NCBI GenBank assembly: GCA_026874595.1
Contig: CM049315.1
Span: 64,231,389 to 64,295,388 of the forward strand
DNA length: 64,000 nt
Reading direction: 5' to 3'
Source: Sipunculus nudus
Lineage: Eukaryota; Annelida; Sipuncula; Golfingiida; Sipunculidae
Below the pieces are notes generated by a model. The model had not been told where the DNA came from and made no database searches. It saw nothing but the letters and a program-made list of their open reading frames with translations. Shown piece after piece: positions 11,140-21,775 of this stretch. The position numbers were made by a program, and so were the translations under genes. Numbering within the stretch: position 1 is the stretch's first letter; the number at the start of each line of letters is the position of its first letter.

Positions 11140-12343
11140 ACATAACCTGCTGTTGTGGATAATAGAAGTTGTAATACCCGATGTGATTAAACGTCGAAAA
11201 TGCAGGTCACAATAATAGAAGCCATTATACCCCATGTGATTAAACGTCCTAACTGCAGGTCATGATAAAAGAAGCCGATATACCCCGTGTTTTAAAAATG
11301 TAGAAAATGCAGGTCATGATAATAGCTATTATACCAAGAGTGATAAAATGTTGAAAATGCAGGTCACAATAATAGAATCCATTATGCCCCATGTGTTTTA
11401 ACGTCAAAAATGAAGGTAATGATGATGGAAAACGTGATACCCTGTGTGATTAAACGTCCAAAAAGTAGGTCAAGACAATAGATATACCCTGTGTGATAAA
11501 ACGTGGAAAATGCAGGTCTTGATAATAGAAGCCATTATACCCCGCGTGATAAAATGTAGAAAATGCAGGTAATGAAAATAGAAGCCGTTATACCCCGTGT
11601 TATGAAACATAAAAAATGCAGGTCAGGATATTAGAAGCCTTTATACCCTGCCTGATAAAATGTTGAAAATGCAAGTCATGATAATAGAAACCGTTATACC
11701 CCGTGTGATAAACATAAAAAATGCTGGTCATGATACCAGAAACTTTTATACCCCGTGTGATAAAACATCTAAAATGCAGGTCATGATAATAGAAAACGTG
11801 ATACCCTGTGTGATTAAACGTCCAAAATGCAGGTCATGATTATAGAAGCCGTTATACCCCGTGGGATTAAAACGTCCAAAATGCAGGTCATAATAATAGA
11901 AACCATTGTACCCCGTGTGATAAAACGTCGAAAATGCAGGTCATGATAATAGAAGCCGTTATACCTTGTGTGATAAAATGTTAATAATGTAGGTCATGAT
12001 AATAAAAGCTGTAATACCCCGTGTGATAAAACATAAAAAATGCAGGTCAAGATAATAGAAGTCGTTATACCCTGTGTGATAGAACGTCTAAACTGCAGGT
12101 CATGATATTAGAAGCCTTTATACCCCGTGTAATAAAACGCCAAAAATGCAGGCCTATAATAGAAAACGTTATACCTTGTTTGATAAAACATCGAAAATGC
12201 AGGTCATGATAATAGAAGCCATTATTCCCCGTGTGATAAAATGTCAAAAATGAAGGTCATTATAATGAAAGCCGTTATACCCCGTGTGATGAAATGTTAA
12301 AAAAATGCAGGTCATGATAATAGAAGCCGTTATATCCCTGTGA
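11140..12343. repeat. 53-bp minisatellite, about 22 units
   Basis: Unit: ATGCAGGTCATGATAATAG, AAGCCGTTATACCCCGTGTG, ATAAAACGTCGAAA. GCAGG landmarks at 11776, 11829, 11883 and 11936 give spacings of 53, 54 and 53. Units vary by substitution and small indels; the right end stops abruptly where LINE sequence starts (about 12,344). Confidence 0.9.
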
Positions 12344-13772
12344 TCTCTCTATGGCTCGCGAGCGACGATCAGCATGATGTTTCAAGCGTCTCTCCTCCAG
12401 TAAGTCCAGGTATGAAGCCTGGGAGGTCTTTGATACTTCAGGAAGATCTGTTGGTGGCGATATTCTCCTAGTTGTTAGCAAAAATTTGGAATGCAGCCAT
12501 ATCACATTTCAGGGCGTCTTTGTACCTTAGGAGGATTAAGCCCATGATTCGGCGAAGGCAGCGAAAGTGGAAGGAGTTTAAACTTGTATTCCTGTTTGCG
12601 GTAGCCTGGCCATGTCTCACTTGCATACAGTTAAGTGCTTAGGACACAAGCTGGGTAAACCATGATTTTCAGCAAAACAGAGACAGGTGTTTATTGTTCC
12701 AGACCCGCTTGCTGAGTCTGCCAAAGATGGTGGACCCCTTGTCGATACGCAAGTTCAGCTCATCTTCCATGCTGTTGCTGGTTTACAGTAGAGTCTAAAT
12801 ATGTAAACTTATTTACCAGTGCCAGAATTTCGTTGTTTATTTTGATGACCGGTGACAGTGAGGTTGGTTGAACTAGGACCGTTGTCTTCTTGATGCTTAT
12901 TCTCAGGCCTAATTCCTCACATACAGTTGCAAAGGCTGAGCATAGTGCTTGTAGATCTGTTTCTGAGTGAAACACAAAGACAGCATCCCCTGCATACAAC
13001 AGCTCACGCATAATTACCGTTTGCGCTGTAGTTTTAGCACGTAGTCCAGCCGAGTTACACAACTAACCAGAGACGTCGGGAAAAGCATGATGTAAGCGGG
13101 CGGAGAAAAACACACCAAATAGTGTAGAGGCAAGAAAACATCCTTGATTTACTCCACATGACATCGGAAACTCTTCTGATCGAGAGCCTTCAAACTGAAC
13201 CGTGTCCTATGTTGTTATGAAACTCCTCAAGACATAGTCAAAAGCCTTTGTGGGGTCAACAAATACCATGAAGAGAGGCATATGTTGCTCAACACCTTTC
13301 TCCTGGAGCTGACGAATGCAGAACACCATTTCGATCGTGGAATGAGACTGACGGTATCCAAATAAGCTTTCGGGCAGGTTACTCTCTGCCATGGTCTGAA
13401 GGCGTGGAAGAATAACACGGGCCAGTATTTTCCAGGCTACGCTGAGCAGGGAGATTCCTCTTGTTACAGTATGTAGAATCCCCCTTGGTTTTATACAGCG
13501 TATTTGATGTTGGCGTCCCGTAGTCCCCTCGGAATCTGACCAGCATCCCAGCATTAGTGAACAGGTGCAATAGCTCAGATATTATGATATCACCTCCTGG
13601 TTTGAAAAGTTCTGGTGGGAGACCATCTAGGCCAGGCGACTTGCAATTGTTTAGCAGAGCAATGGCACGCTTCACTTCATCATATGAGATCTTGGCATCA
13701 ACGTCTTCCATGAGCGGAAGTTTGGCAACTGCAGCAGTAGTGGCCAGTTCGCTAGCTTTAATGTTCTATTGA
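12344..13772 (-). pseudogene. RTE-like LINE reverse transcriptase, broken
   Basis: The minus strand encodes ordered pieces of a non-LTR reverse transcriptase. Near 13,711 it has an N-terminal segment with NNCKSPGLDGLPPELFK. At about 13,207-13,470 come RGISLLSVAWKILARVILPR, LPESLFGYRQSHSTIEMVF and FVDPTKAFDYV. Around 13,100-13,180 is a VNQGCFLASTLFGVFF-like block, then LLYAGDAVFVF at about 12,990-13,020, and the thumb up to about 12,500 (LKIMVYPACVLST, SETWPGYRKQEYK). The catalytic YADD box reads YAGD, so one metal-binding aspartate is lost. Several frameshifts and stops separate the pieces. Wording is closest to the RTE-like elements often annotated as craniofacial development protein 2-like. 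Its 3' end abuts the 53-bp minisatellite; the 5' part is inverted at 14.16 kb. Confidence 0.88.
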
Positions 13773-14159
13773 CCGTTGCACCTGGGCTTCCGGATCTGTA
13801 AGTAACTGTCCATCTGCTGAGCGCACGGTCACTGAGTTAGCCGGTCAGTGATGGGCAACTCATCTCTACACCAACCGTTGCATGCAGGTGTTCCGTTGGA
13901 CAATGTGGTTCTGAGTCTGTATGTCCTAGGCAAGCATTTTATCACTAACTCTCTGTCTCTCTGCTTGCCGTTTCAAGCAACTCTACTTCTCCATTATGAT
14001 GTTGAATAGGACAGATTTTCAGCTGCTGGCAAACCCGGAGCACTCTGTTACTCAGGGTGCTGTCGTTGCCCGGCAAGGTCGCTCTGGAATGCAGGCACGA
14101 CCTGTTCGTCATCCTATGACTGCCTCCAAAGTCTACTCCAAGGTCTCCATTGCCTGTTA
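13773..14159. other. LINE inversion junction region
   Basis: Lies between the minus-strand reverse transcriptase and the plus-strand endonuclease. It contains coding-like but stop-interrupted sequence; a word resembling the start of the endonuclease (IAC, stop, NVRCL) begins near 14,140 on the plus strand. The exact inversion breakpoint cannot be placed without a full-length copy. Confidence 0.5.
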
Positions 14160-14770
14160 GAATGTTCGCTGTCTCAGTTTGAAGTTCGATGCTGGCTCGC
14201 CATCACTGAGAACATCGCCTGAACATCAGCATAGCAGCCATCAGCTAAACTTTGCTTTCTGGCAGTGGTTCCATTCGGGAAGCAGATTTCACATTCTTCT
14301 GGAATGGCCATCCAGAAGAAGAGCAACCAATGCATGGTGTAGGATTTGCAGTGCACAACAAAATTTTTTATTTCACCTCGCCTGATGTCAATGAGAATAA
14401 ACACCAACAGTGGACATATCACAGTTATTTCTGCGTATGATCCGACCCATATGGCCTCCGATATCTCCACGGACACATTCTACGAAGAACTCGATACCAT
14501 CATCAGGAAAACTCCAAAGAATGAACGTTTAATAATCCAGGGTGATTTCAATGCTCGTGTAGGCTATGATCATTCAGCCTGGCCTTACGTTTTAGGCAAG
14601 TTTGGCTTTGGAAACATGAATGACAGTGGTCAGCGATTGTTAAAAGAGTGCACCACTCACAAGCTATGCCTTATGGGATCCTACTGCCAGGGGACTGATA
14701 GCTCCAAAATAAAGGACCAAAAGACCTCACTTGCAAACGTCCTTCAAAGGTGTCCCACGGTTCAATAGGC
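14160..14770 (+). pseudogene. LINE apurinic endonuclease domain, inverted
   Basis: The plus strand carries the 5' endonuclease of the same LINE type. At about 14,252-14,350 it reads GSIREADFTFFWNGHPEEEQ followed by MHGVGFAVHNK. After a frameshift come VISAYDPTH, TFYEELDTIIRKTPKNERL and IIQGDFNARVGYDHSAWP, then MNDSGQRLLKECTTHKLC, up to 14,768. GDFNARVG is the exonuclease-endonuclease-phosphatase signature that holds the catalytic Asp/Asn pair. The domain ends early: the expected SWRHPRS-like and final His motifs are not seen. Its N-terminus faces the reverse transcriptase N-terminus of the opposite strand, the geometry left by 5' inversion during target-primed reverse transcription. Non-functional. 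Confidence 0.85.
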
Positions 14771-14799
14771 CAGGAGATTTAGCCAGAAAGGTCAAAATA

Positions 14800-15375
14800 A
14801 TTGCAACAGAATTTGTGTTTGCACAATGCATTTTTGTAAGGTATGTAGCTACCAAAATCAGCCCATTGGGAATATGAATATTTTACGTATTTCTTATACC
14901 CGGAGTCGCAATTATTTTAATTTTAGATTTTGACGTAAATAACATTACGAATCATCATTTCCGTTACCCCAGTTCAACCACAGTACTAAAGTAAGCAAAA
15001 CTAATGGTTTTATGACATTAGATAATGATAAGTGTCATATTAAATGTACTTTGGATAAAAATAAAGATTTTAAGGTAATTTTTTCTTCATAAAATATTGC
15101 GTATTTATAGGGTCACTTCACAGACTTCTCTCTTATCACTTACATCCATGCACATATTGTTGTATGTTATACTGGGATACATTTGATAATTTCTTGGCTG
15201 TGTTTTAAAACAAATTTTGACGAAATACTTTATTTCTTTATAGAGATATGACTGCTTTTGTACTTAAAGGTTACCCCTACTCCTAAGTGGTTAATCATGA
15301 TATACGAGCATTTAATCGAGTTGCCGCCAGGAAGGGTTACCTATGAATTGTCTGAAGTATATAATGTTTTTTTAA
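14800..15375 (+). repeat. ~570-bp dispersed repeat, arm 1
   Basis: Collinear in inverted orientation with 18,645-19,225. Shared landmarks include CCGGAGTCG, CAGTACTAAAGTAAGCAAAACTA, GGGTCACTTCACAGACTTC, AAAGGTTACCCCTACTCCTAAG and GTGGTTAATCATG. Moderately diverged. Unknown family; no coding potential seen. Confidence 0.75.
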
Positions 15376-15424
15376 TAGATTTGTGGTCGAAGGGGTCCAC
15401 TCGGTGGACAGGTTGCAGGTTGCT

Positions 15425-15653
15425 CCCCCCCCCCCCCCCCCCCCGACCACAAAAAAAGGGGAAAAAGGAAGGAAAGAGAGGAAAGAAGCAGAGAGGGAAG
15501 AAGAGGGGAAGAAGAAGAAATAGAAGGGGAAGAAAAGGAAAGAAAAGCAAAAGAAAAAGGAGAAAAGAAGGAAGAAAAAAAGAAGGGCGAGGAAAGAAGA
15601 GGAAATGAAAAAGGAGAAAGGGAAGGAAGAAGAGAAGAAAAGGAAAAAGATGA
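15425..15653 (+). repeat. C20 run plus ~200-bp polypurine tract
   Basis: C20 at 15425-15444 is followed after a few bases by about 205 bases that are almost entirely A and G (GAAGAAG/GGAAAG words). The frames on both strands across it are low-complexity artefacts. The asymmetric purine strand can adopt triplex (H-DNA) structures. It abuts the 5' end of the P1 element at 15,654. Confidence 0.9.
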
Positions 15654-17527
15654 AACAAGGGACCCATGGGTCACTGTGCTCAGCTAAAAATCTAAAATAA
15701 TATCAAATGGAGATAAAGTGTTAAAGGAAGAGGTAATAAAGGACATGGTTAGTTTATATGATTGGTTTGTATTGATGAGCAAGAAATTGTTGCAAATAAT
15801 ATTTGTGACCTGACCATGTGTTTCCAAATGTTGAAACTGAAGCATGTGAGCAGTTTGTGAACAAATGATCTGTACTGTTACCATGATCATTAGTTGGCTT
15901 TTTGATTAACTGTTGTCATTTCAGTAGTTTTAACATTTGTTCAATTGAATCTATTTTTTGTATAATATATATTATTAAATATATATGTATTTTATGAAAT
16001 GTATACAGTTGAAATATAACTAATTAACAACATAAACAGGGCAAGCAAAGCCTGATCTCAAACTCTGCTGAGGCAGGAAAATAATGATCAAATGTTTGTA
16101 TTTAATCCTCATTTTTTTATCACATCATTTTTTTTTTAAGTTTATATTTCTATACATTTCCAATATAACATATATATCTGAATATAAAAGTTGATTCATA
16201 ATTCTCAATTGCATCATCATAAATCTCAATCTTGTCAGATAACACCACATCATGCATACAAATGTTTATTTATTTTTTACCACAAAAATATATCTTTGAA
16301 ATCTGCAAAACAATAAATATCTAAAAATATCTTGATTGCGATTTCACAATTTTTAATTGTGTCTTTATTTATCCAAAATGTGCTTCATATTTTATAAATT
16401 TAAGCATACTGATGGGTTCAATTATATTTGTTAAAATCATTTAAAAGAAAATTGATTTCTTTAAAAATGTTACATTACATAACATTGCATCTTCTGGATT
16501 ACACCTTGAATTATTTTTTCAAGGAAAGTTTTTGCATATCGGAGTGGAAACAGCATTACAGTTAAGGAGATACAGTGAAAACAATAACAATTACTGCATA
16601 ACACTTGGTGGGTTGGGTTTGCGGGGGGGGGGGGTCGATTGGGGTGGTGATATGAGAATAACTGTACACCTGTCACAGCAGGGGATCTCCCCCAGTTACT
16701 GTAACAAATCAGAAACCCTGGCATAGCTGACTTACAGTGACCTGGAGTGGGACCCTGCATCTGTAATCTGTAATCAAAGGAAATTACTACAATAGAGCCT
16801 CAAGAAAAAAAAATCAATAACTAGCTTAATTTTCAAGCTTTTTTTCAAATTTCAGATTTAAACAAATTATATATTTATGTTTACATGCTGTGAAAATTAA
16901 ATCAATGGTACTTACAGGAAAAAACGTGCCATGGTCAAAGTTGGGCAAAATTTAAGGTACTGATTTTATTTTTATGCTAATAACTTTAAAAATTTACAAA
17001 ATTCAGATCTAATTTTGGGTAAACAATTGAATCTTAGGTAAACATAGTTATATACTTTGGAAAATAGACTCTAGTTTCAAAATTTTTCATGTTAATTGAG
17101 GAAATATTTTTTCCTGATTTTTTTACAAAGTCCATTATGTTCGGGTCCATAACTTAAAGAATTTATACTAAACAGACTTAATTTCTGGCATGTACATAGG
17201 AACCATATAGAGGAATATTTATGGTAAATATGAGGAAAAACAGATGAGTGGTTTTGATATTAGGCAGTCATGAAGTGTGAAAATAGGTTTTTAATAAAAA
17301 ATTGAGGATTTTCCTTAATTTCTAAAAGGAAGGAAGTCGCAAAGACCCAGTTTTCGGCTTGGTAGGAGATCTTGGGGACATTTAACATTATGCTGAATTT
17401 TGGATTCCTAGGTCTTACGGTTTCAAAACGTGCCACATCTACGGACGGACAGATGGACAGACGGACGGACGACGGACAATGGACCACGACTATAGCTCAG
17501 ATGACTTATAGTCAGCTGAGCTAAAAA
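15654..17527 (+). mobile_element. P1 pearl/Helentron-like element, 1.9-kb body (copy A)
   Basis: Starts with AACAAGGGACCCATGGGTCA and GCTCAGCT, and ends with a GGACGGACGGACG tract (about 17,451-17,476), GACTATAG and a stem-loop at 17,494-17,522. The arms are AGCTCAG, A, TGACT and AGTCA, G, CTGAGCT around a TAT loop with one A-G mismatch; AAAAA follows. The body has no reading frame of note. It matches the bodies at 24.8-29.9, 25.5-27.4, 36.8-39.5 and 61.1-63.0 kb. The 5' GCTCAGCTGA word is the inverse of the 3' TCAGCTGAGC, a subterminal inverted repeat. Non-autonomous. Confidence 0.82.
17494..17522 (+). other. P1 terminal hairpin
   Basis: A 29-base near-perfect stem-loop closing copy A; the same hairpin closes the P1 copies at 24.69, 27.36, 29.88, 41.63 and 53.73 kb and, on the minus strand, 36.78 and 61.15 kb. 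In Helitron-group elements a 3' hairpin serves as the transposition terminator; that role here is inferred. Confidence 0.8.
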
Positions 17528-17865
17528 GAAAGCAAATAAAAAGATGAAAGGGCTTGGGAAAGAAAAAAAAAGCAACAACTACTCGTCTAACCAACAAAAA
17601 CAGTGGTAGCCTGGTAGGCCTACATTATACGCTCTGAACACAGCGCGTGACCTCCTGGTGACCTTCCACTTACACGCTGTTAGAAATAGCAGGATTCTTC
17701 AGGTTTGGCAATGTGCCAAACACTAATTCAGTTCACGCTTGATAAAGTAAAATCTGATTTGCTCTGCGTTTAAACAAATCTGCAGAACTGGTAGAAGTAA
17801 TCTGATTGGCTAAGCATGTAAACAAACACTGCTGCGCTCGTTGCAAGTTCGTGTAGCACTGCACG
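17528..17865. other. Spacer left of helicase fragment
   Basis: Contains TCTGATTGGCT at about 17,799, an inverted CCAAT word, and a CpG-containing stretch up to 17,870. It might be old promoter or 5' sequence of the helicase-like fragment. No frame of its own. Confidence 0.3.
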
Positions 17866-17892
17866 AGGGGAAATATGCAGACCGTGGAGGAT

Positions 17893-18031
17893 AACGGACC
17901 TAAAGCCACACCAGCAAGCCAATACAGAGACTGTGTTGAAAGTTGAAGATTGCATCGTGTGTATTCCAACGGGGGATGGAAAAAGTCTATGCTACCAAGC
18001 GCTTTCCACCGCTTTTGTTCTGATGATCTTT
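17893..18031 (+). pseudogene. RecQ-like helicase fragment (motif I)
   Basis: One plus-strand frame reads DLKPHQQANTETVLKVED directly followed by CIVCIPTGDGKSLCYQALST and AFVLMI, about 46 residues without a stop. PTGDGKSLCYQ is a Walker A box in the form typical of RecQ-type and related DEAH helicases, and LKPHQ before it resembles motif 0. No further helicase motifs (DEAH, SAT) occur downstream; the frame ends where a 160-bp tandem core starts. It could be an isolated exon, since a weak ATGCAG acceptor-like word lies at about 17,875, but abrupt ends favour a captured or broken fragment. Confidence 0.5.
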
Positions 18032-18600
18032 AAACAATCTTTGAAGATGAAAACCTATGTCTAGATTCCATGTAATCCATCCAAATCTGCAAACTAATTT
18101 CAGTTAACCCGTTATTCACATGGTTTCATTTGAATCTTTGATCATAAAAACCTATGTTTAGACAGAATGTTCGACCAATTATCATGGTTAGTTTTTCAGA
18201 TAATAAGGAAAGTAGACTTTGCATCATAGCGGCTCTAAATTACCTATTGAAATTTAAAATATGAACTTTACCGTTGTTAATATTATTTCATTTGAATCTT
18301 TGGCCATGAAAACATAAGTCTAGACATAAGGTTCGGCCAATCACCATGGGTAGTCTTTCGAATATTGAGGAATGTAGGCAGTTCTTCAATGTCGACCATA
18401 ATTGACATACTAAAATTTAAAATATGAAGTTAACCGTTACTATTATGGTTATATTTGAATCTTTGACCATGAAAATCTAGGTATAGCCACAATATTCGAC
18501 CAATTATCAGGGCAAGTTCTTGAGATCTCAAAGAAAATAAAATTTCCGTCAATGGCGGCCCTAATTTGCATATTACAAAAGTTGCCAAAGGTCTTCGTGA
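18032..18600 (+). repeat. ~161-bp tandem core, 3.5 units
   Basis: TTTGAATCTTTG recurs at about 18,129, 18,290 and 18,452 (161 and 162 bp apart). Units share ATGAAAACCTA, TCTAGACA, TTCGRCCAAT and AAATTTAAAATATGAA. The same unit occurs in reverse orientation at 63,040-63,900. Likely the core of another pearl-like element with ends lost. Confidence 0.8.
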
Positions 18601-18644
18601 GCACAACCCAACTCAAAAGTATCAGTAGACCCCTGCCATCATAA

Positions 18645-19225
18645 ATTCATTAAAAAACTTTATAATATAGACCATTCAAAGGTACCCTTTAGTGGCAACT
18701 CGACCAAAATCCTCGTAAACCATGATTAACCACTTAGGGGTAGGGGTAACCTTTAACTTAAGTACAAAAGCGCTCATATCTCTCTAAAGAAATACACTAT
18801 TTGTATAAAAATTTAAAACACAGCGAAGAAATGATGAATCTCAGCCTAACATACAACAATATGTGGAGGGATGAAAGAGATAAAAGTGAAGTCTGTGAAA
18901 TGACCCTATAAGTACGCTATTTTTATGAAGAAAAAATCACCTAAAATCACATTTTTATCCAAAATAAATATTTAATTTGACACTTTTTAGTATCTCATGT
19001 TATCAATCAAATAGTTTTGCTTACTTTAGTACTGTGGTTGGAACTGGTATTAATGAAATGAGGATTTTTAATGTCATTTATGTCAAAATCTAATATTTTT
19101 TTTTAAATTACGACTCCGGGTAAAAGAAGAAGGTAAATATTTCATATTTCCAATCGGTTGATTTTGGTAGACTTTTAGTATGTCAAACTACATATCTTAC
19201 GAAAATGCATTGTGCAAACAGGAAT
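18645..19225 (-). repeat. ~570-bp dispersed repeat, arm 2
   Basis: Inverted partner of 14,800-15,375; see that entry for landmarks. The intervening 3.3 kb holds the polypurine tract, P1 copy A, the helicase fragment and the 161-bp core. Confidence 0.75.
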
Positions 19226-20130
19226 TTCGGTGGAACTTTTTTTTTTACCTTTGCTCTTTATTATGTCTAAATTTCCTAGCCTATACAGCTAAGGCAAGCC
19301 AGAACGTGGCAGTGTCGGGAATGAACGTGATGAAATTGAAGCCCGCGTTCTCGTGTCGTTCTTGGCACCTTCTTCCCACGGTATTTAACGTTCATCCGCG
19401 GAGCTCAAGAAGAGAAAAACGAGGCTTGCTGTAGAAGAATATTGGTAGGTCCCGTTCTTCTACGTTCTCGCTACGATACTGCTACTGTATCTACGTTCTC
19501 CTACGGCAGTGTCACGGCCGAAACATCCAGTCACGTTTTCCTAATGTATCCTACGGCAGTTGACCACGTTCTGGGGTGACAAGAGGATTTGCCGTGGCCC
19601 AGCTCCCAGGGTTTGACACGCCAAATCAGTTCTGCCCAGGTGCCACGGGGTGCACATTTCTGTGTTAGGGACCACGTTCTGTCCCGTTCGTTTTGAACAT
19701 TTCAAAGAGAACGTGGACCCCGCACGACCATTTACGTTCATTCCATTCCCCCTACGGTGTCCTACCAATCCTCCCACGACCTTCAAGAACGAAGTGAACC
19801 GTAGACAGAACGTGATGAGTGACACCTAGGATTTTCATGGCGCCATCCTCGCACCAGCTAGATCCTATTCTTGTGAGGCTCGAACACCTACATGAGGTAA
19901 CTCAATGCCGTACCTTGCACTCCGCTGACTGTGATACTGAACACTCCCTGATGCGCTGCAAGCTGTGGATGTCCCCGAGAAAGGTTCAACATGCAATGCC
20001 CAAACCTTCCCCCTGCCTTAACCTGACGGAGTGTGGTAAAAAGTGGCAACAAAACAGCTGAAATATATGAATGATTAGTCAGTGGGATCAGGCAATTTTC
20101 AGCATTTTGTTGAAAACCAAAAGAATAGAA
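19226..20130. other. Unclassified GC-richer block
   Basis: From 19,300 to 19,815 the words ACGTTCT/AGAACGT recur at least eight times (for example 19,302, 19,488, 19,566, 19,672 and 19,808), along with CTACGGCAGT repeated twice. Open frames exist on both strands but none shows a known domain. It may be an eroded gene fragment or degenerate repeat. Confidence 0.3.
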
Positions 20131-20134
20131 CAAA

Positions 20135-20470
20135 GGCCGAGGGGCACAAATTGTCCGTCATATGTTTATCTATGAAATCAGTTTTGGCATCAGAGGCGTC
20201 ACTTATGCCCTAATATCCCTTAACCTTGGCAAGAACACCTTTGAAATAAAAAAACTACAAACTTGGGTCTTAAAAAATTAAGTTATAACCCTGATGACCC
20301 TGTTTTATCTAGGAGCGGTGGGAATGCAATTTGTTAACTACACAGACCCAAAGGTCAGGTCTTACACTGAATCATATATTGCGCATGATATTGGGAAACA
20401 AAACAGTGAATTCGAAAATATTATTTCAGCTGTTATCAAAAATAAGTGGTTATAAGGGTAGTGCCCACAA
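20135..20470 (+). repeat. Diverged direct repeat, copy 1
   Basis: Aligns with 20,868-21,190: shared order of ATATGTTTA, AAATCAG/AAGTGTTGCATCAG, CCCTAATATCCC/CCCTGATATCCC, GGTCTTACA, AAAACAAAAC and CAGCTGTTATC/CAATTGTTATC. Spacing about 730 bp. Family unknown. Confidence 0.6.
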
Positions 20471-20867
20471 CACTAGTGAGTTTTCGTCAGATTATTATGT
20501 AACACCAGATGTAGTTTTCTCAGTCTGGTCATACACCGATGATATTTTGTACCAAAACCGGGATTTGAACTCTGGTCCTTTATTTAAAATTTATTATTGC
20601 TGTGATTTATTGGTTCAAGAAATTTATCTCCATAATCTCTATCATAATGTTTGTGATTTGAGATTTTTACCTCAATAATCTCCTTCCCGTCAACCCTTCC
20701 GCGGTGGGTTCCAGTGACAACCTCGGTACACCACAGCTAGCTGTAATACAGATGACATGGTATTGAATATGATACATATACTATGTATAATACATGCTCG
20801 ACTATACTTTTTCTATGTTATTTCTTTAAGATTTATTTTCTTCAGCAACTACAACTCACCACAAGAG
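20471..20867. other. Spacer between direct repeats
   Basis: Contains CCGGGATTTGAACTC at about 20,559, which resembles an inverted tRNA B box, but the rest of a SINE is not evident. No gene. Confidence 0.35.
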
Positions 20868-21190
20868 CCAAGAGGCACCAATAGTCCCACTATATGTTTA
20901 ATTAGGAAAGTGTTGCATCAGTGGTGCCCTGATATCCCAAAACCTTAATTGACAAGAACCCCTTTTACATTTAAATTACATACAAAATACAAATTAGATA
21001 AAAAAAATGTAAGCTATGGGCGTTAGGGATGTAATTTGTAAAATTCACAGATCTGAACAATAGTCGGAAGAGTTTGGTCTTACATTAACTCAAATATTGT
21101 GCATAATCATTGGTAAAAAACAAAACTGTGAAATTGAAAATACCATTTCAATTGTTATCTAAAATGGTTGCCCATCAGGGTTGTGACTAA
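20868..21190 (+). repeat. Diverged direct repeat, copy 2
   Basis: Partner of 20,135-20,470; about 25-30% diverged by eye. Confidence 0.6.
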
Positions 21191-21299
21191 GAAATATGCA
21201 TGCAATATATTTGATGCTTATAGCTCTTCTGTTGCTGGGATAAGCTATTTCCAACCAAATTTAATATCACGTATGCAAACAGCTGAAATCGTAAAATAT

Positions 21300-21775
21300 T
21301 GTGATTGGTAACATTTGCATTTGCATCAAGGAGCCATTTTGAAAATAAATAATTCAAATCCGACAAATTTATTTCCCCCGTTCTATTATAAAGTTGACCA
21401 TGATAAGAAAGCTAAAATCTAAATGTTTTCTGAATAATTAAGGAATAAGTAGGAAATACCATTTTACCTCTTAGAGTAATCCACCACAGGTGGCGTCATC
21501 CGCAGGCAAAAACCATGTAGCAGTCACGTGATCGAACATGTTTGCCGAATTTTGTTATGATTGGTGCAACTGTTCCCGAGGTAAATGGTAAACGATTTTG
21601 CATTATATATGCAAAGATGTGAAATCATAAAATTCCCCTATCTACAAAATTCAAAGTCCTTTTGAAACATCATTTCGAAAATAATCCCAAACAATTTAGT
21701 ATTCGATTCGCCATTCTTATTCCCTTTGCTTCGATGAATCCTTGTACATGTATAAAATTTAAATGTTCTTATGAT
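21300..21775 (-). repeat. Core of a GGCGCCACC-type repeat
   Basis: Holds CACAGGTGGCGTCATCCGCAGG at about 21,485 and the order CATGTAGCAGTCA, GATTTTGCA..ATATATGCAAA, AAATTC, AAGTCCT.TTGAAACATCA. The same order is seen at 29,920-30,230 and in looser form at 40,550-40,760. Orientation is arbitrary. Probably the left body of the element whose 3' module follows at 21.78 kb. Confidence 0.5.

Noticed and set aside
15258-15674. Frames of 100-116 codons on both strands
   Set aside because: They are the translation of the C run and polypurine tract (Lys/Arg/Glu-rich or Phe/Leu/Ser-rich) and carry no information.
15654-17527. Canonical plant/animal Helitron (TC...CTRR, A|T insertion)
   Set aside because: The hairpin runs directly into CTAA instead of lying several bases before it, and nested copies sit in A runs, which fits Helentron-type elements better.
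19180-19434. 84-codon frame with hydrophobic start (signal peptide-like)
   Set aside because: The N-terminal part is the end of the 570-bp dispersed repeat and the rest is unclassified; the hydrophobic stretch comes from a T-rich run.
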